From positions 62,001 through 126,000 of the forward strand of contig JBJXGV010000002.1 of the NCBI GenBank assembly GCA_046160485.1: DNA of 64,000 nucleotides, in the 5' to 3' direction. The notes under the pieces were generated by a model, which saw nothing but the letters and a program-made list of their open reading frames with translations, ran no database searches and had not been told where the DNA came from. Position numbers and translations under genes: made by a program. This document shows, piece by piece, positions 1 to 7,052 of this stretch (its first letter is position 1; every line of letters begins with the position of its first letter). The DNA is from JBJXGV01 sp046160485. Lineage in GTDB: Bacteria > Orphanbacterota > Orphanbacteria > JBJXGV01.

Positions 1-29
1 CTGCGTCCGTTCCCTCTCTACTCGGGCGC

Positions 30-923
30 GTGCTGGACGTGCCACCGGTTCGGGGTTTCGTGCCGGACGTAGACGCGGCCGCCGAGCGAGGCGTGGCGGG
101 GGGCGAGCCATCGTATGAACGCGTGGCGCTCTTCGGCGGCGCGTACTCGAATCATCTGGCGCTTCGCGAGACGTTGTGCGCCGCACGCGAGCGCGGCGCC
201 GAGCGCGTCTATTTTCTCGGCGACGCGGGCGGTTTCGGCCCGCACCCCGATCGCACCGTCGCACTTCTCGATGACGCCGGTATCGCGGGCGTCGCGGGCA
301 ACTACGACATCGCGATCGCGCGCGGCGACGCGGACTGCGGCTGCGGTTACACGGACCCGCGCGACAACCGCTACGCGCAGCTCTCGTACGACTACACGCT
401 CGCGCACACGAGCGACGCGGCGCGCCGCTACCTCGCGAGCCTCGTCCCGTCGTTGCGCATTCGTGTCGGCGACGCGCGCGTTCTCTTGTGCCACGGCAGC
501 CCGCGCCGCGTGAACGAGTTCCTCTGGGAATCGACGACGGCGAACGCGTTCATCGCGAAGACGCTCGACGAGCACGATGTCGACGCGATCGCGTGCACGC
601 ACACGGGCCTCCACTGGCATCGCGATCTCGGCGCCTCGCGGCATCTGGTCAACGTCGGCGCGATCGGCCGCCCGGCGAACGACGGACGCACCGAGGCCTG
701 GTTCGCGATGCTCACGGCGCGCACTCCGAACGGCGCGTCGCTTCATTCCGCGCGAGCGCTCGACGTCGAGTTCGTCCCCGTGTCGTACGACTTCAAATCA
801 CTCGCGCGCGAAATGGCGGAGGAAACGCTCCCCGCCGAATTCATCGAAACGATTCTCTCGGGTTGGTGGACGACGTGTCTTGAAGTCCTTCCGCCGAAGG
901 AACGCGCGCGCGGTCGGTTCTAG
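30..923 (+). CDS. Metallophosphoesterase-family protein, possibly 5'-partial
   Basis: Calcineurin-like phosphoesterase fold of the YfcE/metallophosphatase group. Visible motifs in order: FGGAYSNHLAL (about residues 35-45), GDAGGFGP (64-71), GNYD (90-93), CHGSP (about 154) and CTHTGLHWH (about 190), corresponding to metal-site motifs I to V. Motif I is unusual. Where canonical members have S-D-x-H-G-N, this protein has G-G-A-Y-S-N, so two usual metal ligands are replaced, while the GNxD and HxH-type motifs remain. This matches a phosphatase subgroup I remember with GGxYSN, so it may be a lineage trait rather than decay. The substrate cannot be told. The GTG at position 30 is only one possible start; the frame is open to the window edge, and the fold begins near residue 30. 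YqeY follows 15 bases downstream, probably in one transcript. Confidence 0.75.
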   Translation: MLDVPPVRGFVPDVDAAAERGVAGGEPSYERVALFGGAYSNHLALRETLCAARERGAERVYFLGDAGGFGPHPDRTVALLDDAGIAGVAGNYDIAIARGDADCGCGYTDPRDNRYAQLSYDYTLAHTSDAARRYLASLVPSLRIRVGDARVLLCHGSPRRVNEFLWESTTANAFIAKTLDEHDVDAIACTHTGLHWHRDLGASRHLVNVGAIGRPANDGRTEAWFAMLTARTPNGASLHSARALDVEFVPVSYDFKSLAREMAEETLPAEFIETILSGWWTTCLEVLPPKERARGRF

Positions 924-938
924 GCCAAAGGAGGAATC

Positions 939-1394
939 ATGTCGGACGCGATGTTGGATCGAATTACCGGTGAGATGACGACGGCGATGAAGGCGCGCGA
1001 CGCGGAGACGCTCTCGACGCTGCGCATGCTCAAGGCCGCGCTCATGGAGGCGAAGATCGCGAAGAAGAACGCTCCGCTTTCGCCGGAGGAAGAGCTCGAG
1101 ATCGTTTCGCGCTATGAAAAAAAGCGTCGCGAGACGCTCGAGGAATGCCGCAAGGTCGGGCGCGAGGATCTCGCTGCGAAAGAAGAGTTCGAGATCGGGG
1201 TCTTGCGGCGATTCTTGCCGGAGCAGCTCGACGAAGCGGCCGTGCGCGGGGCGGTCGCGCGAGCCGTCGCCGCCACCGGTGCGACCTCCGCGCGCGAAAT
1301 GGGAAAGGTGATGGGCGTGCTGATGAAGGAACTCAAAGGGCGCGCCGACGGCGATCTCGTGAGCCGTCTCGTGAAGGAAGCGCTCGCCCCGTAG
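939..1394 (+). CDS. yqeY: GatB/YqeY domain protein
   Basis: A 151-residue stand-alone YqeY protein, the usual length for the family. YqeY resembles the C-terminal helical domain of GatB in the tRNA-dependent amidotransferase, but its own role is not firmly established; tRNA-related functions are inferred. Family features seen are the N-terminal helix with MKARDAETLSTLRMLKAA, the central EIVSRYEKKRRETLEE segment, EIGVLRRFLPEQL, and the C-terminal MGKVMGVLMKELKGRADG followed by LVSRLVKEAL. The ATG is preceded by a strong AAAGGAGG Shine-Dalgarno six bases upstream, which fixes the start. It lies just downstream of the phosphoesterase on the same strand and ends ten bases before the convergent cupin gene. 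Confidence 0.93.
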   Translation: MSDAMLDRITGEMTTAMKARDAETLSTLRMLKAALMEAKIAKKNAPLSPEEELEIVSRYEKKRRETLEECRKVGREDLAAKEEFEIGVLRRFLPEQLDEAAVRGAVARAVAATGATSAREMGKVMGVLMKELKGRADGDLVSRLVKEALAP

Positions 1395-1403
1395 GCGTTC
1401 GCC

Positions 1404-1763
1404 TCAGACGCGATCGAGCCGCTCGACCGTCCGCGCGTTGCGAACGTTGCCGGTGTTGAGCGTCGTCGCCGGTTCAATCAGCACGACGTGGCACTCCGTG
1501 CGCGCGACCGGAAGGTGCTCGACGCCGCGCGGAACGATGAAGAACTCGCCGGCGTTGATCATCACCTCGCGGTCCCGCAGCTTCATGAGCAGCGAACCCT
1601 TCACGACGAGAAAGAGTTCGTCCTCGTTCTCGTGGTGATGCCAGACGAACTCGCCGATCAACCGTACGAGTTTCACCTGCTGGCCGTTCATCTCGCCCGC
1701 GATCTTCGGGCTCCAGTGTTCGGCGATTCCCGCGAACTTCTCCGAGATATTGACGGCGTGCAT
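1404..1763 (-). CDS. Cupin-domain protein
   Basis: Small single-domain cupin (119 residues). The first cupin motif is seen as FVWHHHENEDELFLVVKG (about 39-56), giving the HxH...E metal-binding pattern. The second is GEFFIVPRGVEHLP (about 71-84), giving the final His. A bound divalent metal is therefore likely; the substrate is unknown. The start is set by AAGGAGGG six bases before the ATG at 1763. A longer reading frame runs upstream but crosses the end of the GT39 gene and is not credible. The gene follows the GT39 gene by 20 bases on the same strand, so the two are probably cotranscribed, with no obvious functional link. Confidence 0.88.
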   Translation of the reverse strand: MHAVNISEKFAGIAEHWSPKIAGEMNGQQVKLVRLIGEFVWHHHENEDELFLVVKGSLLMKLRDREVMINAGEFFIVPRGVEHLPVARTECHVVLIEPATTLNTGNVRNARTVERLDRV

Positions 1764-1783
1764 TGTCCCTCCTTGCGGCAGCG

Positions 1784-3418
1784 CTACGGCTGCGAGTTCT
1801 TCGGCGCTTCGGGCGTCACCGCGATGAGCCCCATTTCGAGACGCGTCGCGTCGGGATCCGGCGCAAAGTAGCGCGCGAGCGTCTGCACAAGTATCGGCTT
1901 CGCGGCGTCGTTGTCGTAGAGGGTCGCCCAGAGAAGTTCGCCGGGCGCCAAGTCCGCACGCAGACCCGCGACGAGCGCGTCGGCATCCGCCGCGATCGCG
2001 GGGTTCGACGGATCGGGCCGCTCGAACCAGCCCGGATGTTCGTCGGTCGATGTCGGGAAGCTGCGCACGACGGCGTCGGAACGCCCTTCCCGCGCGAGGT
2101 AGTAGCGAAAGCGCGAGCCGGAGAGCTGCGTCGTGATGACCGCGCGCGTCTCGGGATGCGCCGCGATCCAGCGCACCTGGCCCACGACGTCGCCGCCCTC
2201 GGGGAGCTCGAGGAGCGCGCGCGTTCCGGGAAGCGGCGCTAGCAGAAAGACGAGCGGGACGATTATGAGCGCGCGTCGCCAGCGCGCGAGACGGGCCGCG
2301 CCCGCGCCGAGGATCAAGAGCACGAACGGAAGCGCGATCACGTCGTACCGCCCGACGAGGTAGATCACCTTGATCGTGACGCTCACGAGCCACGGAGCGC
2401 CGAGAAGAACGCCGAGAAAAAGTACCGGCGCGAATCGCGCGCGAGCGGCTCCATCGCGATTGCCGCGCGAGGCGGCCAGCTCGGCGATCCCCGCGGCGAA
2501 GAGCACCGCGCCGAGCGGCAGCATGAGCGGCGCGAGCGAATGCGCTCCCGCGAGCGGCGGCGTGATCGGCGGGTACGGCCCGATGCCCGCGAGCGCGACG
2601 AGCGAGAGCGGAACGGCGAGAATCGGCGGCGTCGCGTCGAAGAAGTCGATGAGCCAGACGTGCGCCATCGACGCGCGCTGCGATTCGAGCACGGGAACCC
2701 ATGGAGCGTAGGCGGCGTACGCGGCGGCAACGACCGCGAGCATCGCGACGATGCGGCGCGACGGGCGTGTCCACGCAGAGCGGCGCGCGCGCGCATCGAC
2801 AGCCCACGCGACGGCCGCCGCGCACGCGACCGCCGCGGGAATGAAGAGCCCGTAGTTGTGCGTGTAGAGCCCGGCGACGAGCACTGCAGCCAGGAGCGCG
2901 AGCGTGCGCGCCGGAAGGGCGTCACGCGCAGCCGGCGGCTCACGCAATCCCTCGTGCGCGAGCGCGAACGCCGCAAGCGCCAAGAGCGGCACGAGCGTGT
3001 ACATCCGCCCCTCGCTCGCGTGGAAGATCTCGACGGGAGAGAACGCGAAGAAGAGTCCGGCGAAGACTGCGGCCATGGCGCCGAACACGCGGCGCGCGGT
3101 CAGCATGAGGAGCACGAGTGTCGCGCCGGAGAAGACGAGCGACAGCCCGCGCAGCGCCGCCTCGCCGTGACCGAAGAGCGTCGTCCAACCCTTCAAGAGC
3201 AAGAAGTAGAGGGGGGGATGTCCGTCGCGCGTCAGGTCGCTCACGAGCGCGGCGATCGGTTTCGCCACCTTCAGCGCCGTGTCGGCCTCGTCGATGTCGA
3301 GCTGATGGCCGCGCGCGATCGCAAGCGCGCGCAACGCAAGCGCAAGAAGCGCGATCGCGATCATCGCGTCACGCTCCGCCCGGGCCGGTCTTTTCGCTTG
3401 AAGCGGCTCCCGCGTCAC
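1784..3418 (-). CDS. GT39-type membrane glycosyltransferase
   Basis: Polytopic GT-C glycosyltransferase of the ArnT/PMT (GT39) type, which transfers a sugar from a polyprenyl-phosphate donor on the outer face of the inner membrane. The acidic DIDEADTALK motif (about 41-50) in the first extracytoplasmic loop follows the first membrane helix and holds the expected catalytic Asp-Glu. It is followed by GHPPLYFLLLKGW and LRGLSLVFSGATLVLL, typical of the family, and about ten hydrophobic segments. The C-terminal 180 residues form a soluble domain. The GTG at 3418 gives 544 residues; an ATG at 3364 just before the first helix is an equally plausible start. The promoter of the divergent tRNA-Gln must overlap its first codons. 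The acceptor and sugar are unknown. Confidence 0.85.
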   Translation of the reverse strand: MTREPLQAKRPARAERDAMIAIALLALALRALAIARGHQLDIDEADTALKVAKPIAALVSDLTRDGHPPLYFLLLKGWTTLFGHGEAALRGLSLVFSGATLVLLMLTARRVFGAMAAVFAGLFFAFSPVEIFHASEGRMYTLVPLLALAAFALAHEGLREPPAARDALPARTLALLAAVLVAGLYTHNYGLFIPAAVACAAAVAWAVDARARRSAWTRPSRRIVAMLAVVAAAYAAYAPWVPVLESQRASMAHVWLIDFFDATPPILAVPLSLVALAGIGPYPPITPPLAGAHSLAPLMLPLGAVLFAAGIAELAASRGNRDGAARARFAPVLFLGVLLGAPWLVSVTIKVIYLVGRYDVIALPFVLLILGAGAARLARWRRALIIVPLVFLLAPLPGTRALLELPEGGDVVGQVRWIAAHPETRAVITTQLSGSRFRYYLAREGRSDAVVRSFPTSTDEHPGWFERPDPSNPAIAADADALVAGLRADLAPGELLWATLYDNDAAKPILVQTLARYFAPDPDATRLEMGLIAVTPEAPKNSQP

Positions 3419-3427
3419 GGGTACGAT
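3398..3427 (+). promoter_or_regulatory. Candidate promoter of tRNA-Gln
   Basis: TTGAAG (3398-3403) and TACGAT (3422-3427) are separated by 18 bases and end 14 bases before the tRNA. The elements lie inside the first codons of the divergent GT39 gene. Assigned by similarity to sigma70-type consensus only. Confidence 0.4.
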
Positions 3428-3441
3428 CGTACGGCTTTCGA

Positions 3442-3515
3442 TGGGGAGTCGTCCAACGGCAGGACGCGTGGCTCTGGACCACGTAATTGGGGTTCGAATC
3501 CCTGCTCCCCAGCCA
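3442..3515 (+). tRNA. tRNA-Gln (anticodon CTG)
   Basis: Full cloverleaf. The acceptor stem TGGGGAG pairs with CTCCCCA (3505-3511), with discriminator G and an encoded CCA (3513-3515). The anticodon stem is CGTGG/CCACG with loop CTCTGGA, giving anticodon CTG at 3474-3476, which reads CAG. The T arm carries GGTTCGAATCC. It sits alone between the divergent GT39 gene and a sugar dehydrogenase gene, and is followed directly by a strong terminator. Confidence 0.95.
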
Positions 3516-3528
3516 ATAATTCCACTCG

Positions 3529-3570
3529 AGGCCCCCGCCGAGGAGTGAACGCGGGGGCCTTCTCTATTCT
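3529..3570 (+). terminator. Intrinsic terminator after tRNA-Gln
   Basis: Perfect 10-bp stem AGGCCCCCGC/GCGGGGGCCT (3529-3538 and 3551-3560) with a 12-base loop, followed by the T-rich tract TCTCTATTCT. It ends the tRNA transcript before the sugar dehydrogenase gene. Confidence 0.8.
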
Positions 3571-3607
3571 GGGAAGCGCGCCCTGCACAACCGCAACGGA
3601 GGGCATC

Positions 3608-5113
3608 ATGAAATCGTTCGCGACTCTGTTCCTGCCTCTCGCTCTAGTCGTCACGATCGTCGGCGCATCGGTATCGCCGTTAGGCGCGGTCGATCTGACC
3701 GCGACTCGCGTCGCCTCTGGGCTCACGCGTCCGACATTCGTTACCGCCGCCCCGGGTGATCCGACGCGCCTCTTCATCCTCGAGCAGTGGAGCGGCAGCG
3801 TTTGGATCCTCGACCTGGCGACCGAGACGATCCGGCCGCAGCCGTTCATCACGCAACCGAATATCTCGCTCGGTACGGAGCAGGGGCTTCTCGGGATGGC
3901 GTTCCACCCAGACTACCCCGCGACGCCGTACGTCTACCTGAGCTACACGCGATCGAACAACGCAAGCCGTATCACTCGATACACCGTCTCCTCGAATCCC
4001 GATAGCCTCGACTTCTCGACCGCGTTCAACATCCTCACCGTGACGCAGCCGCAGCCGGACCAGAACGGCGGATGGATCGGATTCGGTCCCGAGGGATTTC
4101 TCTATGTCGCGCTCGGCGACGGCGGCGGCCTGGGCGATGACGACATCGGCCACGACCCGCTCGTCGGCAACGGACAGAGCTTAACGACGCGGCTCGGGAA
4201 GATTCTCCGGCTCGACGTGGACGGCGGCTCGCCGTACGCCGTCCCCGCCACGAACCCGTTTTTCGCAATGGGGAGCCCGGCGAACGAAATCTGGGCGTAC
4301 GGCCTGCGCAACCCATGGCGCCCGTCGTTCGATCGCATGACGGGGGACTTCTACATCGCCGACGTCGGTGTGAACGGTCGCGAGGAAGTGAGCTTCCAGG
4401 CTGGGGGAGCGGCCGGCGGAGCGAACTACGGATGGCGTGAGTTCCAAGGCTCGCTGATCTTCAATTGCCCGACGCCATGCGATTCGTCCGGCCACGTGCG
4501 GCCGATCCACGAATACTCGCACGGCGATCCTCTGCTGCCGTGCGCGATCATCGGTGGCTACGCCTACCGCGGCTCCGCGATCCCCGAACTCGCCGGGCAC
4601 TACTTCTTCGGCGACCTCTGCAGCAATCAGATTTGGACGATCCGCGTGGTCGGCGGCGTCGCGACGAATCTTACGGATCGAACGGCCGACATCGCGCCGG
4701 GCGGCGGGCTCGACATCCTCGGCATCACCTCGTTCGGTGAGGATGCCGACGGCGAGATCTACATCTGCGACAACGTCGACGGCGAGGTTTGGAAGATCAT
4801 TCCGGATCCGACGAGCGTTTCTCCGGGTGATGGATCGGCGGTGGCGCTCGGCGCCGCGTGGCCGAATCCCACGGGCGCGGGTGTTCGCTTCGCGATTCGG
4901 CTGCCGTCGCGCGCCGAGACGCGCGTCGCGGTCCACGATCTGACGGGCCGGAGGATTCGGCGAATCGCCGACGAGGCATTCGCGGCCGGCTCGCACACGC
5001 TCGCGTGGGACGGGCGCGATGAATCGGGAGCGGCCGTCGCGGCGGGCGTCTATCTGCTTCGCGTCGAGAACGCAGAGGGTGGCGACGTGCGCAAGGTCAC
5101 GATCGTGAGGTAA
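3608..5113 (+). CDS. Secreted PQQ-dependent sugar dehydrogenase-like protein with FlgD-like C-terminal domain
   Basis: 501 residues. An N-terminal signal peptide (MKSFATLFLPLALVVTIVG) leads into a six-bladed propeller of the glucose/sorbosone dehydrogenase (Asd) type, which oxidises aldoses with pyrroloquinoline quinone outside the cytoplasm. Family signatures include RLFILEQWSG, EQGLLGMAFHPDY, GWIGFGPEGFLYVALGDGG, KILRLDVDGG, YGLRNPWRPSFDR, FYIADVGVNGREEV and the GGYAYRG...YFFGDLC blade. The last 90 residues form an FlgD-like Ig domain ending AGVYLLRVENAEGG...VTIVR, used in related phyla as a C-terminal sorting signal. The ATG follows AACGGAGGG; an open frame further upstream crosses the tRNA and is not coding. 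A paralogue of the same architecture lies at 43772-45232. Enzyme activity is not proven by sequence. Confidence 0.9.
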   Translation: MKSFATLFLPLALVVTIVGASVSPLGAVDLTATRVASGLTRPTFVTAAPGDPTRLFILEQWSGSVWILDLATETIRPQPFITQPNISLGTEQGLLGMAFHPDYPATPYVYLSYTRSNNASRITRYTVSSNPDSLDFSTAFNILTVTQPQPDQNGGWIGFGPEGFLYVALGDGGGLGDDDIGHDPLVGNGQSLTTRLGKILRLDVDGGSPYAVPATNPFFAMGSPANEIWAYGLRNPWRPSFDRMTGDFYIADVGVNGREEVSFQAGGAAGGANYGWREFQGSLIFNCPTPCDSSGHVRPIHEYSHGDPLLPCAIIGGYAYRGSAIPELAGHYFFGDLCSNQIWTIRVVGGVATNLTDRTADIAPGGGLDILGITSFGEDADGEIYICDNVDGEVWKIIPDPTSVSPGDGSAVALGAAWPNPTGAGVRFAIRLPSRAETRVAVHDLTGRRIRRIADEAFAAGSHTLAWDGRDESGAAVAAGVYLLRVENAEGGDVRKVTIVR

Positions 5114-5173
5114 TCGCACGACTCCGGCGATTTCATACCGCGCGGTTCACTCTTCGGGACCGCGGGGCGCGAA

Positions 5174-5398
5174 ATGGAAGCAGCGGTGAGAGAGGCGAAG
5201 AATCCCATCGCGGGGGCGACCGCGTTGCAGCGGTCGCTCTTGCGGATTCGCGAACGTCGCCGGATCGTCGATGACGAGCCGGTCGAGTGGGCGGCGCGGC
5301 GCCCTGAACTGACGCCCGCGCAGTACCGGGTTCGCGCGCGCGGAATCCACGAGACGTTTCTCGCCGGCGAGTTGACCGCCGATCGACCGGCCGTCTAG
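5174..5398 (+). CDS. Small hypothetical protein
   Basis: A 74-residue reading frame that I do not recognise. The sequence is charged and helical-looking (LQRSLLRIRERRRIV, then AARRPELTPAQYRVRARGIHE), with no signal peptide or membrane segment. It starts 60 bases after the sugar dehydrogenase and its stop codon overlaps that of the convergent kelch gene by three bases, a tight packing that mildly favours a real gene. No good Shine-Dalgarno is seen before the ATG, and in DNA this GC-rich chance frames of this length are common. Confidence 0.35.
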   Translation: MEAAVREAKNPIAGATALQRSLLRIRERRRIVDDEPVEWAARRPELTPAQYRVRARGIHETFLAGELTADRPAV

Positions 5399-6780
5399 TC
5401 GAGCACGAGAATCTTCGCGCGCACCGTGCGATCGAACACGCGGCCCTCGAGCCAGTAGACGCCGGCGGCGACGCGCGCGCCCGAATCGCCGCGCAGATCC
5501 CAGCGAAACTCCGTCATCGCGCCGAGGGCATCGCTGGAGAACGTCCGCACGCGCCGCCCGCTCGCGTCGACGACGCGCGCGTCGCGCAGCACGAACGGCT
5601 CCCGCTCGGACGCCGCGGTCGAGAAGCGCGCCTCGACCCGCGCCGGGTTCGGCGACGAGCGGAGGCTCACGACCGATGCCGCGCCGCTAGGCGGCCGCGC
5701 TTCGGGCGCGGATGTGATCAGATCCGGCGCGTAGCTCTGCGTGAAGCCGGAGACTGCGCGACCCGCAAGCATTCCGCCCACGGCGTAGAGCCGCCCGCCG
5801 CAGAGTGCCAGCCCGCGGTGGTCCATCGTCGCGACCGGTTTGTCGTCGTGCGCGAGTTTCGCGAGTGTCGCCGGAGACATCGACCAAACCGTGGCGACCG
5901 GCTCGGAGGGGACGCCGTTGTAGCCGATGCCGTTGTAGTTGTACGGATTGTCCGAGCCGCCGGCGAAGAGGAAGCGCGTCTCTGCCGGCACGGCGCCCGA
6001 CGCCATCCGGTAGAGCCCGGGCCCCGCATGCATCCCGCCGCCGACCCACGTGATCGAGAGAGGGTTTCCCGGATCGATGAGCCCGACCTGCGTTCGATTT
6101 CTGAGGATGAACGCGTTGCTGACGCCGTCGGCGAACACGATGTAGTCGCCGACGATTCCGCCCGCGCCGCCGAACGTCCCCGAGATCGGAAGCGGCGTCG
6201 CCTGGCTCCACGCGCCGGTCGCGGGATCGAAGACCTGCACGTTCTGCACGGTCGTATTCTGCGACCAACCCGAGACGAGATAGATGAGCGAGTCGCGCCA
6301 GACGCCGCCGACCATGTCGTCGACGCGCACCGGAACCGGCGCCGCGAGAGACCACGACCAGGTTGCGGGATCGAAGACGTTGACCGTCTCCCACGTCGTC
6401 TCGCCGCCGCCCGAGCCCACGGAGTAGCCGCCGATGACGTAGAGGCTGTCGCGCACCGTGAGCGCAAGCGCCGCGATGCGCCCGACGGACCCCGGCACGT
6501 CGGGAAGCTGCTCCCACGAATTCGAGACCGTGTTGAGGCGAAACGCGAGCCGCGAAATTCCCGAGTAGATCTTCGTCGTATCGAGACCCATGAACGAGTA
6601 GACGAAGCAGGTGTCATCGAGGACGTGGCTCGTGATCGCGTTGTTGGTGAGCGGCACGGGGAGCGGCGCGTGAGACTGCCAATCGGCCGCGGCGAGCGGC
6701 GCCGCCGGCGCGAGCGCGCAGATGAGAAGCGTCGAGCGAAGCGCGCTCGAAACGCGGGATGTTCGGCGGAATCGGTGCAT
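5395..6780 (-). CDS. Secreted kelch-repeat protein with FlgD-like C-terminal domain
   Basis: 461 residues. Following a signal peptide (about residues 10-32, ending PLAAADW) there are about six kelch-type blades, with repeats such as LYVIGGYSVGSGGG followed by FDPATWSWSLAAPVP, and VFDPATGAWSQATPLP, plus LALCGGRLYAVGGML, forming a beta-propeller. The C-terminal 90 residues are an FlgD-like Ig domain with SSPNPARVEARFST and ending AAGVYWLEGRVFD...ILVLD, the probable sorting signal. Kelch propellers usually bind proteins or sugars; none of the catalytic residues of galactose oxidase can be claimed. A 97-base gap separates its start from the promoter elements of tRNA-Glu on the other strand. Confidence 0.85.
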   Translation of the reverse strand: MHRFRRTSRVSSALRSTLLICALAPAAPLAAADWQSHAPLPVPLTNNAITSHVLDDTCFVYSFMGLDTTKIYSGISRLAFRLNTVSNSWEQLPDVPGSVGRIAALALTVRDSLYVIGGYSVGSGGGETTWETVNVFDPATWSWSLAAPVPVRVDDMVGGVWRDSLIYLVSGWSQNTTVQNVQVFDPATGAWSQATPLPISGTFGGAGGIVGDYIVFADGVSNAFILRNRTQVGLIDPGNPLSITWVGGGMHAGPGLYRMASGAVPAETRFLFAGGSDNPYNYNGIGYNGVPSEPVATVWSMSPATLAKLAHDDKPVATMDHRGLALCGGRLYAVGGMLAGRAVSGFTQSYAPDLITSAPEARPPSGAASVVSLRSSPNPARVEARFSTAASEREPFVLRDARVVDASGRRVRTFSSDALGAMTEFRWDLRGDSGARVAAGVYWLEGRVFDRTVRAKILVLD

Positions 6781-6886
6781 CGAGTTCTCCGGTTCGCGGG
6801 CGCGAGCCGCGATGATAGTCCGCGGCGATTCGCGCGGTCAAACCGACGGGACTCCACTGCGGAATCGACACAGCCGGAATTGACCC

Positions 6887-6913
6887 TTGACCCGATTTCG
6901 GCGCCTTGATAAT
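6887..6913 (+). promoter_or_regulatory. Candidate promoter of tRNA-Glu
   Basis: TTGACC (6887-6892) and GATAAT (6908-6913) with a short 15-base spacer; a second TTGACC lies seven bases upstream. The elements end 64 bases before the tRNA. Consensus match only. Confidence 0.4.
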
Positions 6914-6977
6914 CTGCCCGCGGCTCGGGGGAAACCCTGGGCCCGCGTTGTCTGCAAGACCCAGCGATAATTCGTGT

Positions 6978-7052
6978 GCCGCTATCGTCTAGGGGTTAGG
7001 ACAGGTGGTTCTCAGCCATCAGACCGGGGTTCAATTCCCCGTAGCGGTACCA
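6978..7052 (+). tRNA. tRNA-Glu (anticodon CTC), island integration target
   Basis: Full cloverleaf. The acceptor stem GCCGCTA pairs with TAGCGGT (7042-7048), with discriminator A and an encoded CCA (7050-7052). The anticodon stem GGTGG/CCATC carries loop TTCTCAG, giving anticodon CTC at 7011-7013, which reads GAG. The T stem is CGGGG/CCCCG with loop TTCAATT. The 3' end overlaps the last codons of the convergent serine recombinase, and its last seven bases are the start of a repeat found again at 26839, so the 3' end has probably been rebuilt by an integrated element. Confidence 0.95.

Noticed and set aside
1404..2825. A 473-codon minus-strand frame joining the cupin to upstream sequence
   Set aside because: The upstream part is an Arg-rich shadow of the GT39 gene; the cupin has its own ribosome-binding site at 1763.
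2540..3607. Long 5' extension of the first sugar dehydrogenase gene
   Set aside because: It crosses the antisense of GT39 and the whole tRNA-Gln and its terminator; the signal peptide starts at 3608.
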